Below, piece by piece: positions 45,772 through 54,963 of a stretch of 55,060 bases of DNA (within the stretch, counting starts at the first letter, position 1; each line of letters begins with the position of its first letter). The notes beneath the pieces are model-generated. The model had not been told where the DNA came from and made no database searches. It saw only the letters and a list, made by a program, of their open reading frames with translations. Where the stretch lies: contig RZZW01000023.1 of the NCBI GenBank assembly GCA_009929695.1, positions 1-55,060 on the forward strand, in the 5' to 3' direction. This DNA is from Clostridia bacterium (lineage in GTDB: Bacteria > Bacillota > Clostridia > Oscillospirales > Ruminococcaceae). A program made the position numbers and the translations under genes.

Positions 45772-45791
45772 ATAACTTTAAGTAAAGTTAT
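45772..45791. promoter_or_regulatory. 20-bp dyad over the amidohydrolase promoter
   Basis: ATAACTTTAAGTAAAGTTAT has 9-base arms around AG. On the minus strand it overlaps the -35 box of a TTACTT-16-TATAAT promoter for the amidohydrolase gene. Its place between that gene and a divergent LysR relic fits an old LysR operator. Confidence 0.55.
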
Positions 45792-45818
45792 CTATTAGAA
45801 AAACTAAGTTTAATTGCA

Positions 45819-46016
45819 AAACCTCACGTTTTTTGTCAGCTTGCCGCGCAGGGCATATGCGACGCAATTATCCCGCAGTCTCGCGTGCGCAACCATACAG
45901 GCGTTTCCTACGCAAAGGGCTATCGCCTAAACCGCGCCCTAAAGGATTTCATAGAAATGACCCGCCAAACCGCTCTCCAAATTCAAAACTTTCCCCCGCC
46001 AAATAATTTATTGTAA
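45819..46016 (+). pseudogene. C-terminal remnant of a LysR-type regulator
   Basis: The plus-strand frame reads VFCQLAAQGICDAIIPQSRV, then RNHTGVSYAKGYRLNRALKD, FIEMTRQ and a stop at 46014. The pattern LAAQG-I--IP followed by GVSYAKGYRLNRALKDFIEM is the usual last 55 residues of a LysR effector domain. No helix-turn-helix or start codon precedes it; upstream is the amidohydrolase promoter. About 220-240 residues have been lost. The next 120 bases (46020-46136) hold only broken inverted-repeat sequence (CCTC...GAGG). Confidence 0.65.
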
Positions 46017-46136
46017 ACACAAAAGACCTCCCTCGTCAGAGGAAGGCAAGGGTGGTTAGAGCGATGTAGTCTTGCAAGCTGCTGTTTTTTACCCCTCCCC
46101 AACTATCCTACCTCGCTTATCAGCTCGGGGCAGCTG

Positions 46137-48860
46137 TCAGCGTGCAAAATCGCGCGGCCACGGCAAGCCTTGCCACAAGGCATTTTTAATTCTCCTCGCA
46201 CAGGCGTTTAGGCCGCTGCCCGCCACCTGCTGCATAAACAAAAAGGTTGTCTCGGTTTTTGGGTCGTTCATGAAAACAGTGCCAAGCCAGCCGTCCCACC
46301 CATATTCTTCGCTATTGCTTCTCATGGCACACTGATATGGATTCTCGCATTTTCGCATAAGATTGCCGTAATTATACCCTCGCATCCATTGGAAATTGTC
46401 TATCATATCACGGCGCAAATCGTCTGTTTGTCCCTCTTTGGTAAAATACTCGGCTGTGTGCTCGGTGAGATAACGCCTGCCCTCAAAGCTGCCCTTTTGC
46501 ATCAGCATTTGGGCAAATCTTGCGTAGTCATCTATTGTTGAAAACAAGCCCGCGCCGCCCGACACAAATGCCGGACTTTTTTGCAGCTTATCAGAAATTC
46601 CAAGATGCTCATAGGTGTAGGCGCGAAGCCCATTTGGTTCTGCTTCGCAAATGCCCGCCAAGCGGCTTTGCTTTTGCGGCGGAACAAAAAAATCTGTGTC
46701 GGCCATGCCCAGTGGCAAAAATAGCTCTTCTCGCAAATAATCGCGCATACTTTTTTGAGCTGCGACCTCAACCACCGCGCCCAAAATGTCTGCTGAAGTG
46801 CCGTAGCACCAATGACTTCCCGGCGTAAACGCCAACGGAATTTCCGCCAGCTGCTGTGCCACCTCCATTGTTGTCATGGGGCTTTCGGTGTGCAGCTTTT
46901 GAACTATTTTTTCAAACAGAGCTTGTGTTTCGCGGCAGGTAACGCTGTCTGTGCCGCCATATGTAAGCCCCGATGTCATAGAAAGCAGGTGGTGGATTGT
47001 CATTTCCTGCGTATTTTCACGCCGCCGCTCGCCAACTGTCTGCTGCGCAAAGCTTGGAATGTAGCGCGAAACAGGGTCGAGCAAATCAAGCTTTCCCTGC
47101 TCCCACAGCTTCATCACCGCCCATGCAGTGACAGGCTTGCCGGTAGCACGAAAGCTGCACCGTGCGCCATAATCTATCCCATAAAGAAAACACAGCTCAC
47201 TGTCACCGATTTTTCGATGAATAAAATACGCATTTGAGCTGTCCGTTTCAAAATCCTGAACAAAGCTGCCCTTGATTGCGTCTATGCAGTCTGCTTGGCT
47301 GATGCAGCGCAGCTTCGCCACCAAGCTGTTAAGCACAGGGTCGTTTCTTCCTATTCTGTCACTTTCGGCGGGCGGCGTGCCCAATGCTAAAACAATTCCG
47401 CCCTGCTCGGCAAGCTGTGCAAGCTTTTCTATCATGCAAAAACGAACTGCGGCCATTGACGGAATAATGACAATTTTGTACTTCTCGCCGGAAATATGCA
47501 GCTCTTTATCTTTAATTTCACTATTTGCGATGCTTTCAAAATCAATAAAATCGAAATCAATATGGTTGCTGTACAGCATATGCGCCGTTTCAAAGGCACA
47601 CGCTGTCGATTCCTTTCCGCGCTGCACATCTGCCTCGGTATCAGCCACCGGATACACAATTGCCACATCACAGCAGTGCACACCCTGCGCAAGCAGATAG
47701 CTTAATCGCTCGGTGCACTCAAGAAAGCTGTCCATTTCAGACCAATACGGCATATGATAATGGTTGCAGGGCGGTGCCCACTCCCACATACTGCCATGTG
47801 TAGAATAGTAAAGGCCATGCAGCGATAAAAGATTATGCCCAAGCGCAAAATTGCGAAACGTTGCGTCGGCAACATCGGCGCTTGATGTCTGCCAGCCGCT
47901 TGAATAAAAGCCCTCAAGCCATACTCTTGGGCGCTTATACAAATGCGCGATAGATGCCGACACCTTTGTTTTGATTAAATCAGAAGCCAACCGCGGCTGG
48001 TCATTGCCGGGTCCCTGATTCCATCGCATAGTCCTGAAATAATCACCGAACTCTGTGATGTCCTTTCCGCGCCCGCCATGGTCACATCCAAAAATCATTC
48101 CTCTTTTTTGATGCCAATCGTATACCGGCTTAAAATATCCCTCTTCACTTAGCTGAACAACAACGTCGTAATAATCCAAGCGAATTTTTGGCGTTTCGTC
48201 ACCGATATCTTCAAATAGTGCCATCAACTTTGGAGCGATATCATAGCCTTTTCTCTCTTTAAATTCCTGTGCAAAATCGTCGCACCACAAATTTCCGCGA
48301 ATATTAAAATTAAGCTCATCTGAAAAAAAGTAGTTGATTCCCGACCCACACTCACCTGCAAAATGCCGCTCAAAATCTCCGTAAAACTCATCAGCTATCG
48401 CTGCGCCAACCCCCTTCGCCATAGGGTTAAGCGTATACTCAACTGTTTTAGGCGCAATTGTATCTCCATCTCTTTGCAGCAGCTGCCCTTTAAATTCAGG
48501 GTGCTGCGACAGCACCTCATCAACAAAAAAGCCCTGCCCCGGCGCACCACGCGTGTAATCGCTAAGGCTTATGGATATGCCGTGCTGCTTGCATTCCTGC
48601 ATAAACCGGCCGACAAGCCCCCACCACTCATCTGAAAGTGGTTTTGGGTCGCTTTCCATTGTCAGCCCATACTGCAAGCCGCCCTTATCTCCGTGACAAT
48701 AATTTATTTGAAGCCCCTCGATATGGTGCTCCGTCAACTGCTGCAAAATCCAGCTTAGCTTTTCCTTTGTGATAGTATCTCCGTGCCACCGAAAAAATGA
48801 AACCTCGCCATACCCCTTTGGGGGCGCTTTAAATTGCTCAAGCAGCTGTGAAAGGTTCAT
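46137..48860 (-). CDS. chimeric GH106-like glycosidase / serine beta-lactamase-family protein
   Basis: The 907-residue frame joins two unrelated parts. Residues 1 to about 575 are the catalytic region of a GH106-like alpha-L-rhamnosidase (GYGEVSFFRWHGDTITKEKL, FFSDELNFNIRG, RPRVWLEGFYSSGWQTS). From about 578 it is a PF00144 serine hydrolase (VTAWAVMKLWEQGKLDLLDP, a Tyr motif in WCYGTSADILG, YGWDGWLGTVF). The joint reads CSFRATGKPVTAW: the GH106 FRATGKP stretch runs straight into the family's usual SMTKPVTA region. The SxxK nucleophile is absent and about 75 N-terminal residues of that domain are missing; so is the GH106 C-terminal sandwich. The C-terminal domain is therefore probably inactive. 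ATG 48860 overlaps the upstream stop (ATGA). No signal peptide is seen. Confidence 0.82.
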   Translation of the reverse strand: MNLSQLLEQFKAPPKGYGEVSFFRWHGDTITKEKLSWILQQLTEHHIEGLQINYCHGDKGGLQYGLTMESDPKPLSDEWWGLVGRFMQECKQHGISISLSDYTRGAPGQGFFVDEVLSQHPEFKGQLLQRDGDTIAPKTVEYTLNPMAKGVGAAIADEFYGDFERHFAGECGSGINYFFSDELNFNIRGNLWCDDFAQEFKERKGYDIAPKLMALFEDIGDETPKIRLDYYDVVVQLSEEGYFKPVYDWHQKRGMIFGCDHGGRGKDITEFGDYFRTMRWNQGPGNDQPRLASDLIKTKVSASIAHLYKRPRVWLEGFYSSGWQTSSADVADATFRNFALGHNLLSLHGLYYSTHGSMWEWAPPCNHYHMPYWSEMDSFLECTERLSYLLAQGVHCCDVAIVYPVADTEADVQRGKESTACAFETAHMLYSNHIDFDFIDFESIANSEIKDKELHISGEKYKIVIIPSMAAVRFCMIEKLAQLAEQGGIVLALGTPPAESDRIGRNDPVLNSLVAKLRCISQADCIDAIKGSFVQDFETDSSNAYFIHRKIGDSELCFLYGIDYGARCSFRATGKPVTAWAVMKLWEQGKLDLLDPVSRYIPSFAQQTVGERRRENTQEMTIHHLLSMTSGLTYGGTDSVTCRETQALFEKIVQKLHTESPMTTMEVAQQLAEIPLAFTPGSHWCYGTSADILGAVVEVAAQKSMRDYLREELFLPLGMADTDFFVPPQKQSRLAGICEAEPNGLRAYTYEHLGISDKLQKSPAFVSGGAGLFSTIDDYARFAQMLMQKGSFEGRRYLTEHTAEYFTKEGQTDDLRRDMIDNFQWMRGYNYGNLMRKCENPYQCAMRSNSEEYGWDGWLGTVFMNDPKTETTFLFMQQVAGSGLNACARRIKNALWQGLPWPRDFAR

Positions 48861-50244
48861 ATGCATTCCTCTTGTTTAATTTCAAATTGATAAAACGAAA
48901 GAAGCGGCAGGTATGTTGTGCTGTCACACAGCATTGGCTGCAAAGGCGCATTGCCTGTGGCGTAAGAAACAGTCGCAGCGCCCTGCAAGGCACGCTCAAG
49001 CTTTAGAACAACTCTGTTTTCACATATGCTCCCCGCTTCAATATCTACGCTGCCATTTTCGTCCTCCACCACAAACCAAGCAGCAAACGGCATATTAAAT
49101 GCTTCAAACCCAAACGTGATGTGCGAAAAGCTAAGCGTGAGTGTTGTTTCGCTGCTTGCCGCCGACTGAATGTCAGGCGCAAACCACTCGCCTGCGCCGC
49201 AAAGAATATGCCCGCTTGGCGCGCAAGGCGTTCGCCAAGCAGCGTATTTGCAGCGGAGCTGTTATGGATTTCGTCCGACATAGTGCAGTCAAGCGTCGGC
49301 AAAATATAAACCCTGTCTATATCATGAGCGGCCTTGCGCTGTGCCTCTTTTACAACGCTCCATCTCACCGGTGAAGTACTTGCCGTGTGTCTGTTGAGCT
49401 GATATGTAAAAAACGGAACGCAATATTTAAGGTCAGCGCGCAAATCATTAACTATCTTAGTAAAATTATCTAAATAGCCCTCCGCCTGCTGCTGTGTGTC
49501 AGTGTCAGAGCAGCCCTGATACCACAAAATGCCCGCAACATGAACCCCCGCACTTTGAATACACTGAAGCATATTTTCGTATAAATCACCCTGCAAGCCT
49601 TTTACCCAGCGCCTAATGGGCGAACCGCCAAGTGCTGTCGGTACAAGGCCAACAGGCAAGCCGGAAATGCGCTGAAGCATTTTCCCAAAAGCAATATATG
49701 GTGAGGTGCCGCAGTTTGAATTTTCGGCATTTGGTGCTGACCAGCAGTCCGTTGTCTCATTTAAAGGGTGCGCCGCCAAATCCCACCTGCCGCAGTTGCG
49801 GTAAGTGTGCACGCCCAATTGAGAGGGGTCGTAAGCGTTGCTTCTGCCATATCCCGCCGCGTTAGACTGCCCCGCAATGACAAACACATTGCCCACACAA
49901 ATATGCAGGCGCAAATCTCCGCGCAAAACCCAAATTTTTCCGGCATCTCTGCCTATATCCATGCCTGTTTCAAGCCGATATGGTCCTCCCGCCGGAATTG
50001 AAATATTTATGTGCCATATTCCCGTTTTTTCTGTGGTTTTTTCATTTGCCGCGCTTTGCCACGGCAAAACCTGCGCGTTGTCGTCCTCGCGCAGCAAGCG
50101 CACCACAACAGTGCACTCTTGCCCCACCTCCGCCTGCGGCAGCTCCCAAATTCCGGACAGCGCAGCGGTGGCAGCGCCGTCTTGCTGCTGTAGCACCTGC
50201 CAGTCACTTATACCTTTTTCTATTTTTACTCCGTGGCATTCCAT
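48857..50244 (-). pseudogene. SGNH-type acetylesterase with a one-base frameshift
   Basis: It resembles sialate/rhamnogalacturonan acetylesterases of the SGNH fold. The nucleophile block is VFVIAGQSNAAGYGRSN, then a WYQGCSDT oxyanion segment, and Asp-His in CTMSDEIHNSSAANTLL. All catalytic residues lie before the lesion. In a G-run near 49217 the frame slips: one missing G turns QAGHILCGAGEWFAPDIQ into QAGIFFAAQASG, which runs to 49045. The real C-terminal beta-sandwich continues in the other frame (NMPFAAWFVVEDENG to FEIKQEECI), ending at 48857. Homopolymer location leaves a sequencing error possible. It lies between fucosidase and rhamnosidase-like genes. Confidence 0.82.
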
Positions 50245-50415
50245 TTAAAGTCCCTCTTTCCTTTAATAACGCCATCAGCCCTGCGGCAAAGCTGACACAA
50301 AGCACACTAACTTTTTTCATCTTAACATATCCATCTATGCAAAACAATGTGATATATTGTACAAAACTATTGAAATAGTGACATGGCATTTTAAATTTTG
50401 CAGCCTGCATATAAC

Positions 50416-50463
50416 ATAAAAAACAGCAGCCTCACCTTCAAAAAAGGCGGGCTGCGTTTTTAT
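50416..50463 (-). terminator. terminator after the fucosidase gene
   Basis: AAAAACAGCAGCC pairs with GGCGGGCTGCGTTTTT with small mismatches, giving a hairpin with U-run on the minus strand three bases after the fucosidase stop. The 170 bases between it and the esterase start (50245-50415) hold no other recognised feature. Confidence 0.75.
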
Positions 50464-50465
50464 AT

Positions 50466-51257
50466 TTATATCATCTCAATTTTAAGCACAGTGTCAATTT
50501 TGTCCGGCAGCGGGTATGTATAGTTTCCCTGTTCGCCTAGCGAGACATAGCAAATATCTTTGTTGTTGCGCGCGGCAAAGCTGTCGCTTATTGGGATGAG
50601 CGTGGCGTCTGATAGGCGCGATACTGATTTAATTTTATTTTTATCTATGCCGAAAAGCCCCACCGAGCCGATTGGCGCTTCCATCACGTGCGCGTAAATA
50701 ACATTGCCTTTGCGCGTGTAGCGTCCCCAGTCTGGCTTTGGCAAGCCGCTTGGCTCACAGCCGTAAATGCTCTCGCTGTTTTCGCTCATCCAGCGGCCTA
50801 TCTCGTTTAAAATCTCCACGCTCTCTTTTGGGAAAGTGCCGTTCGGCTTTGGCCCCACGTTCAAAATGACGTTGCCGCCCTTTGAGACACATTCGACGAG
50901 CATATGAATGAGCATTTTAGGAGTTTTGTAATTATGGTCTGTCGGCGTATAGCACCAGTGGTTGTTGCAGGTGGTGCAAAGCTCCCACGGGACATAGCTG
51001 CCGTCCTTTTTGCGTATGCCGTTCTCGGGAATATGATGCTCGGGGCTGACAAAATCGCCCGCATACGACGCGGGGGTATCTGTCAGCAAACTGCCGTAGC
51101 CGCTGCCGCCGCCCTCTAAGCGGTTGTCGATTATAACCTCCGGCTGATAGCTGCGCACCATTTTGATAAGCTCGTCGGCCTTCCACTTTTCACCGCACAT
51201 TTTGGCATATGAAAAGTCGAACCACAAAATGTCGATTTTTCCGTAATCGCGGCAAAG
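50466..51257 (-). pseudogene. GH29 alpha-L-fucosidase, C-terminal part after amber codon
   Basis: This continues the fucosidase in the same frame past TAG 51258-51260, reading LCRDYGKIDILWFDFSYAKM. The Asp in LWFDFSY is the GH29 nucleophile. The rest of the barrel (VIIDNRLEGG, HWCYTPTD, GGNVILNVGPKPNGTF) and the small C-terminal beta-domain are intact up to 50466. On its own this piece would lack the N-terminal half of the barrel and be inactive. No good ribosome site precedes its first possible start. Confidence 0.85.
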
Positions 51258-51752
51258 CTACTCTACCTGACCGTGCATATATTTTAGGTAGTTGTCAAAG
51301 TCGATTTTTTCGTCCTTATAAGCTTCGTTGCCGCGCATTGGGTGGAACATGTCGTCGTATTTCGGGTAGTCGTCGTGGTGCCAGTCAAGCAGCGAGTAAT
51401 ATAGCCCGACGTGCAAGCCCTCGGCGCGGGCGGCGTCTGTAAATTCGCGCACTAAGTCGCGTTTTGCGCCGTAGTTTGTCGATTTGTAATCTGTCAATTT
51501 CGAGTCAAAAAGACATAAGCCGTCGTGGTGCTTTGCTGTCAGCACAATGTATTTCATGCCCGCGTTTTTCGCGGCTTTCGCCCATTCGCGCGCGTCATAG
51601 CGGCTTGCGGTGAACATATCAAGCGTGGGGGCATACTCCTCAATAGTCATTTTGCGCTGACTGCGAATCCATTCATCAATGCCGATAACCGAGTAAGCGC
51701 CCCAGTGAATAAACATTCCAAAACGCGCATTTTGATACCAATCTGTTCTCAT
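51258..51752 (-). pseudogene. GH29 alpha-L-fucosidase, N-terminal part ending in amber codon
   Basis: GH29 enzymes remove terminal L-fucose from glycans with retention. This part starts MRTDWYQNARFGMFIHWGAY (ATG 51752, GGAG nine bases upstream) and includes the substrate His residues in FIHWGAYS and TAKHHDGLCLFDSK. It ends at KYMHGQVE followed by TAG where relatives continue with a charged residue and ELL-NYGKIDILWFD. The upstream extension to 51914 enters a palindromic repeat and is not coding. With the C-terminal part the gene has 428 codons, a normal family length, and no other lesion. There is no signal peptide, so it acts on imported fragments. Confidence 0.85.
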
Positions 51753-51796
51753 AGTTAAAATCTCCATTTTTAAATTATGTTGTTTTTTATAACACA

Positions 51797-51869
51797 GTAG
51801 GGCGGGGGCTTGCTCCCGCCGTCGCAACCGCCTACCGCAAGTTACGGCGGGAGCAAGCCCCCGCCCTAC
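51797..51869. repeat. palindromic dispersed repeat with perfect 25-bp arms
   Basis: GTAGGGCGGGGGCTTGCTCC (arm 51797-51821) is matched exactly as reverse complement at 51845-51869, around a 23-base centre. GTAGGG ends are shared with repeats at 53538 and near 36591. It fills the gap between the binding-protein gene and the fucosidase, where permease genes would be expected. Confidence 0.8.
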
Positions 51870-51920
51870 GGTGTGAATTGTAAATTTGCGCAAACCTAGC
51901 ATTTTGTTTATCAAAAAATA

Positions 51921-51962
51921 AAAAATAAATAGCCGCCGCGATTATGCGGCAGCTATTTTTAT
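51921..51962 (-). terminator. terminator after the orphan binding-protein gene
   Basis: AAATAGCCGCCGC pairs with GCGGCAGCTATTT (one mismatch), with A- and T-runs outside. It lies directly after the binding-protein stop on the minus strand. Confidence 0.85.
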
Positions 51963-51967
51963 ATTTG

Positions 51968-53281
51968 TTATGCCACGCCGCGGATTTCTTTTGAAAGTTT
52001 TTCCATTTCCGCTACGCCCTCATCTACTGTGACTTCTTTTAGCATGATAAGGCTGTGCTGCTCGCCGAGCATTTGGTTGACTTCCGCTGATTTTTCGTCG
52101 AGCGGACGGTCGAGAACGATGTTCTTTACCTGCAATGCGTCAAGCGCGCCCTCGGGCATGCCCTCGAGGTTTGCGATGCTCTCAAGTGTGTCTGCGTTGA
52201 GGTATGCGGGGAACTCTCCAACAGATGCCTGAAGCTTTGCGCCCTCTTCAGATGCGACGAATTTTGCAAATTCCCACGCCGCGTCTTTTTTCTCTGATTT
52301 TGCGTTTACAGCGATAGGTGTTACGCCGCCGACTGTGTAGCCTGCCTCAACGCCTTCCGGATGCGGAAGTGTTGCGATGCCCCAGTTTACGTCTGTCTCG
52401 CCCGCTGCTTTTTTGTTTAGCATTGTCGAGCAGAACCAGCCGCCCATCGGCATCATTGCGACGTGACCCTGCATGAACATTGATGAATAGTGCAAATTGC
52501 CTGTTTTAAGTGTTGCATAATCCATGCATGTGCCTGCGTCCTGCATACAGATTGCCATGTCGTAATATGTCTTGAACGCGCTCAAATCGTCGCTCAAAAT
52601 TGTTGTTTTGCCGTCTACGACAGCCCAGTTTTCAGCGCAAGCCTGCCATGTGTGGAACAGTGCGCCGTAGTCTTTGTTTTCGCCTGTGCCGCTTGTCACT
52701 TTGCCGGCAAGCTCTTCAAACTCTGTCCATGTCATGTCGTTTGTGGGATATTCGATGTTGTTTTTGTCGAAGATGTCCTTGTTGTAATAAAGGATGTAGT
52801 AGCTGCTTGATGCGGGAAGTGCAACTGTTTTGCCGTCCATCTGGAAGTTTTCGGCAACGCCGTTGTATATGGAAAGGTCGATGTTGTCGCGCTTGATGTA
52901 CTCTGAAAGGTCTTCAAGCTGACCCTTTGCGGCAAGCGCGGGTGTTGTGTCTGCGTCTTTGATGAAGAACGCGTCAACGTCGCTGCCGCCGTTAAGCATA
53001 ACGCTAAGTTTTGTTGTGTAGTCCGCTGACGGAATGTCAACGAGGTCAATTGTTATCCACGGTGCAACCTTTTTAAAGCCCTCGATAAGTCTATCCATAC
53101 GCTCTGTTGTTGTCGCGTCCCAGAATGACACCTGAATTGTGACAGGCTCGTTAGTTTTTTCTGCTTCAGATGATGCCGTCGATGCGGCAGGCGCTGTGCT
53201 TGAGCTTGATGCTGCGCCGCATGCCGCGAGAGATGAAACAGCAAGTGTAAGCGCAAGTGCGAGTGCTAAAATCTTTTTCAT
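51968..53281 (-). CDS. sugar ABC transporter substrate-binding lipoprotein without local permeases
   Basis: This is a 437-residue family 1 extracellular sugar-binding protein with signal and lipobox (VSSLAACGAAS), a linker to about residue 45, then VTIQVSFWDATTTERMDRLI, ALPASSSYYILYYNKDIFDK and MMPMGGWFCSTML. It probably binds a fucosylated or rhamnose-containing oligosaccharide, judged from the GH29, acetylesterase and GH106 genes downstream. Usually two permease genes follow such a gene. Here a terminator and a palindromic repeat come next instead, so the permeases are lost or encoded elsewhere. The start follows AAAAGGAGAACAATC. Confidence 0.9.
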   Translation of the reverse strand: MKKILALALALTLAVSSLAACGAASSSSTAPAASTASSEAEKTNEPVTIQVSFWDATTTERMDRLIEGFKKVAPWITIDLVDIPSADYTTKLSVMLNGGSDVDAFFIKDADTTPALAAKGQLEDLSEYIKRDNIDLSIYNGVAENFQMDGKTVALPASSSYYILYYNKDIFDKNNIEYPTNDMTWTEFEELAGKVTSGTGENKDYGALFHTWQACAENWAVVDGKTTILSDDLSAFKTYYDMAICMQDAGTCMDYATLKTGNLHYSSMFMQGHVAMMPMGGWFCSTMLNKKAAGETDVNWGIATLPHPEGVEAGYTVGGVTPIAVNAKSEKKDAAWEFAKFVASEEGAKLQASVGEFPAYLNADTLESIANLEGMPEGALDALQVKNIVLDRPLDEKSAEVNQMLGEQHSLIMLKEVTVDEGVAEMEKLSKEIRGVA

Positions 53282-53537
53282 GATTGTTCTCCTTTTGTAA
53301 AATCTTTTTCGGTGAAGTTCCTCTTCTTCCGTTGCAAGCTTATTGTAGAATATTTAGAGGCAGCTTTGTAGTTTCAATTTCATCAAAACACCATACTATT
53401 TTTAAAATCAGCCGAAAAAACTATTACTATTTTACAAAATTGTATTTTTCTGCTAGTTTCGGAGCGACGAGGGCATCGCCCCCTACGTTGCCAAACGGAT
53501 ACGTAACGGAAAACCCGTCCGCTACATCTCCAACATT

Positions 53538-53614
53538 GTAGGGAACCCATTTTATGCGTTCCGAAGCCGATGGTTTGCGCGAAGCTAACGGAACGCATGC
53601 AATGCGTTCCCTAC
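53538..53614. repeat. palindromic dispersed repeat containing the end of an AraC-type gene
   Basis: Arms GTAGGGAACCCATTTTATGC (from 53538) and its imperfect reverse complement ending 53614 enclose a 21-base centre. The stop codon of the AraC-type gene (TAG, 53611-53613 on minus) lies in the GTAGGG end of the repeat. The rest of the 53282-53610 spacer contains another GTAGGGG-type fragment around 53470-53486 and no gene. Confidence 0.7.
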
Positions 53615-54864
53615 TCTTCCGCCGTGCCTCGCACCTTATGCTGATACTCCTTCGGTGTCATGCCTGTGTGGCGCTTGAAAACCTTTGTGAAATAGTAGGC
53701 GTTCTCAAAGCTCAACATGTACGAAATCTCGTAGATGCGGTATCTTCCCTCGCGGATAAGCTCCTTCGCGCGCTCCCTTTTTTGCGCGTTTATGTAGTCG
53801 ACAAGGTTTTGCCCATACTCCTTTTTAAACAGCGCCGAGAGATAACTCGGCGAAATGCTCACAGCGTCCGCCACGTCTTGCAGCATAATACGCTCGTTGA
53901 CATTTTCGCGCACGTAGCGCTTCACCTTTTCGCCAAGCTCGTATTTGCTGCTTGTCATCTGCTCTAAAACGCTTATCACCTGCTGTGAAAATTCGCAGAG
54001 CCACCGCTTGACCTGACGGTAATTTATAAAGGTGTTGAGGCGGTTTATCATGCGGGAGATATTTGTGAAATACTCGTTGCTCGTCTCCTTTTCAAACAGC
54101 GGAATGAGCACCGTCGAGGTCAGGCTGTATAAGTCGCAGCACGTGCTCACGGCGTCGTCGCGGGTATGGGGCGTCTCCTCAAACGCCGTGCGCAGCTTTT
54201 GCAAAATATCGCTGCACTGCGCTATATTTTTGCTGCGAAGCTCCATCACAAGGCGGTTTGTATATTGGCGCGTGTCAAGCGGCAAGCACTGCGGCGCGGC
54301 GGCGTCCTTATAATAAATGAATAAAATCGCAAGGCACTGCGGTTCAAACGGCGTGACGGAGCTTGTTAGCACAAATTCGGGGCGCACGGCGGTGGTGCTT
54401 CTGTTTTCATACAGCTTCGTCGCTGTTATCTCGCCAAAATCATAAGGGCTACCCTGCTTTGCGGTGCTTGCCTGAACAATCAAGCCGTTTTCGTTAAACA
54501 CGAGCAGCTTGCGTATATAGCTGCTGACATATGCCGCAGAAAGCGCGTCGTTCATGACTGCTTGCGCACGCAGGCAGTCTTTTTTAGCGTCCTGCGAGGT
54601 CAAACCTCCATACTTCATCGCCTTGCTGATATCGTAATGGTTTGCGCAAAGAAGCGCCACGTTGTACAGCTCTTTAAAGTTGTTGTCAAGCTGCAATTTC
54701 ACGGTGTCAAGATACATCGCGTCGATGCTGTCCGCCTTTTCGGTGATGATGCCATTTAAATATGTAAATAAATACACATTGCTGAACACGCCCACAACAA
54801 GCACACAAAGCGCCGTATAAAGCGTTATGCGAAAGCTAAGGCTTTTTGTGTTTATCTTTTGCAT
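53611..54864 (-). CDS. AraC-family regulator with a membrane sensor region
   Basis: The 417-residue protein starts with one transmembrane helix (LYTALCVLVVGVFSNVYLFT, about residues 15-34). A sensor and linker region of about 270 residues follows, then an AraC helix-turn-helix pair at the C-terminus (MLQDVADAVSISPSYLSALF and IYEISYMLSFENAYYFTKVF). I chose ATG 54864 (MQKINTK) behind GGAGAGGTGAAATT rather than the longer frame. It probably controls the downstream binding-protein and glycosidase genes. The stop codon TAG belongs to a palindromic repeat, so the original C-terminus may have been altered by a few residues. It is shorter than its relative at 18952, lacking most of an extracellular cache domain. 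Confidence 0.88.
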   Translation of the reverse strand: MQKINTKSLSFRITLYTALCVLVVGVFSNVYLFTYLNGIITEKADSIDAMYLDTVKLQLDNNFKELYNVALLCANHYDISKAMKYGGLTSQDAKKDCLRAQAVMNDALSAAYVSSYIRKLLVFNENGLIVQASTAKQGSPYDFGEITATKLYENRSTTAVRPEFVLTSSVTPFEPQCLAILFIYYKDAAAPQCLPLDTRQYTNRLVMELRSKNIAQCSDILQKLRTAFEETPHTRDDAVSTCCDLYSLTSTVLIPLFEKETSNEYFTNISRMINRLNTFINYRQVKRWLCEFSQQVISVLEQMTSSKYELGEKVKRYVRENVNERIMLQDVADAVSISPSYLSALFKKEYGQNLVDYINAQKRERAKELIREGRYRIYEISYMLSFENAYYFTKVFKRHTGMTPKEYQHKVRGTAEE

Positions 54865-54963
54865 AATTTCACCTCTCCTTCCATTATATATACCTTTCCC
54901 CTCCAAAACAATTCTTTTGTAAAATCCGATAAAATAAAGCTAAATCGTAAAATAGTAATATTT

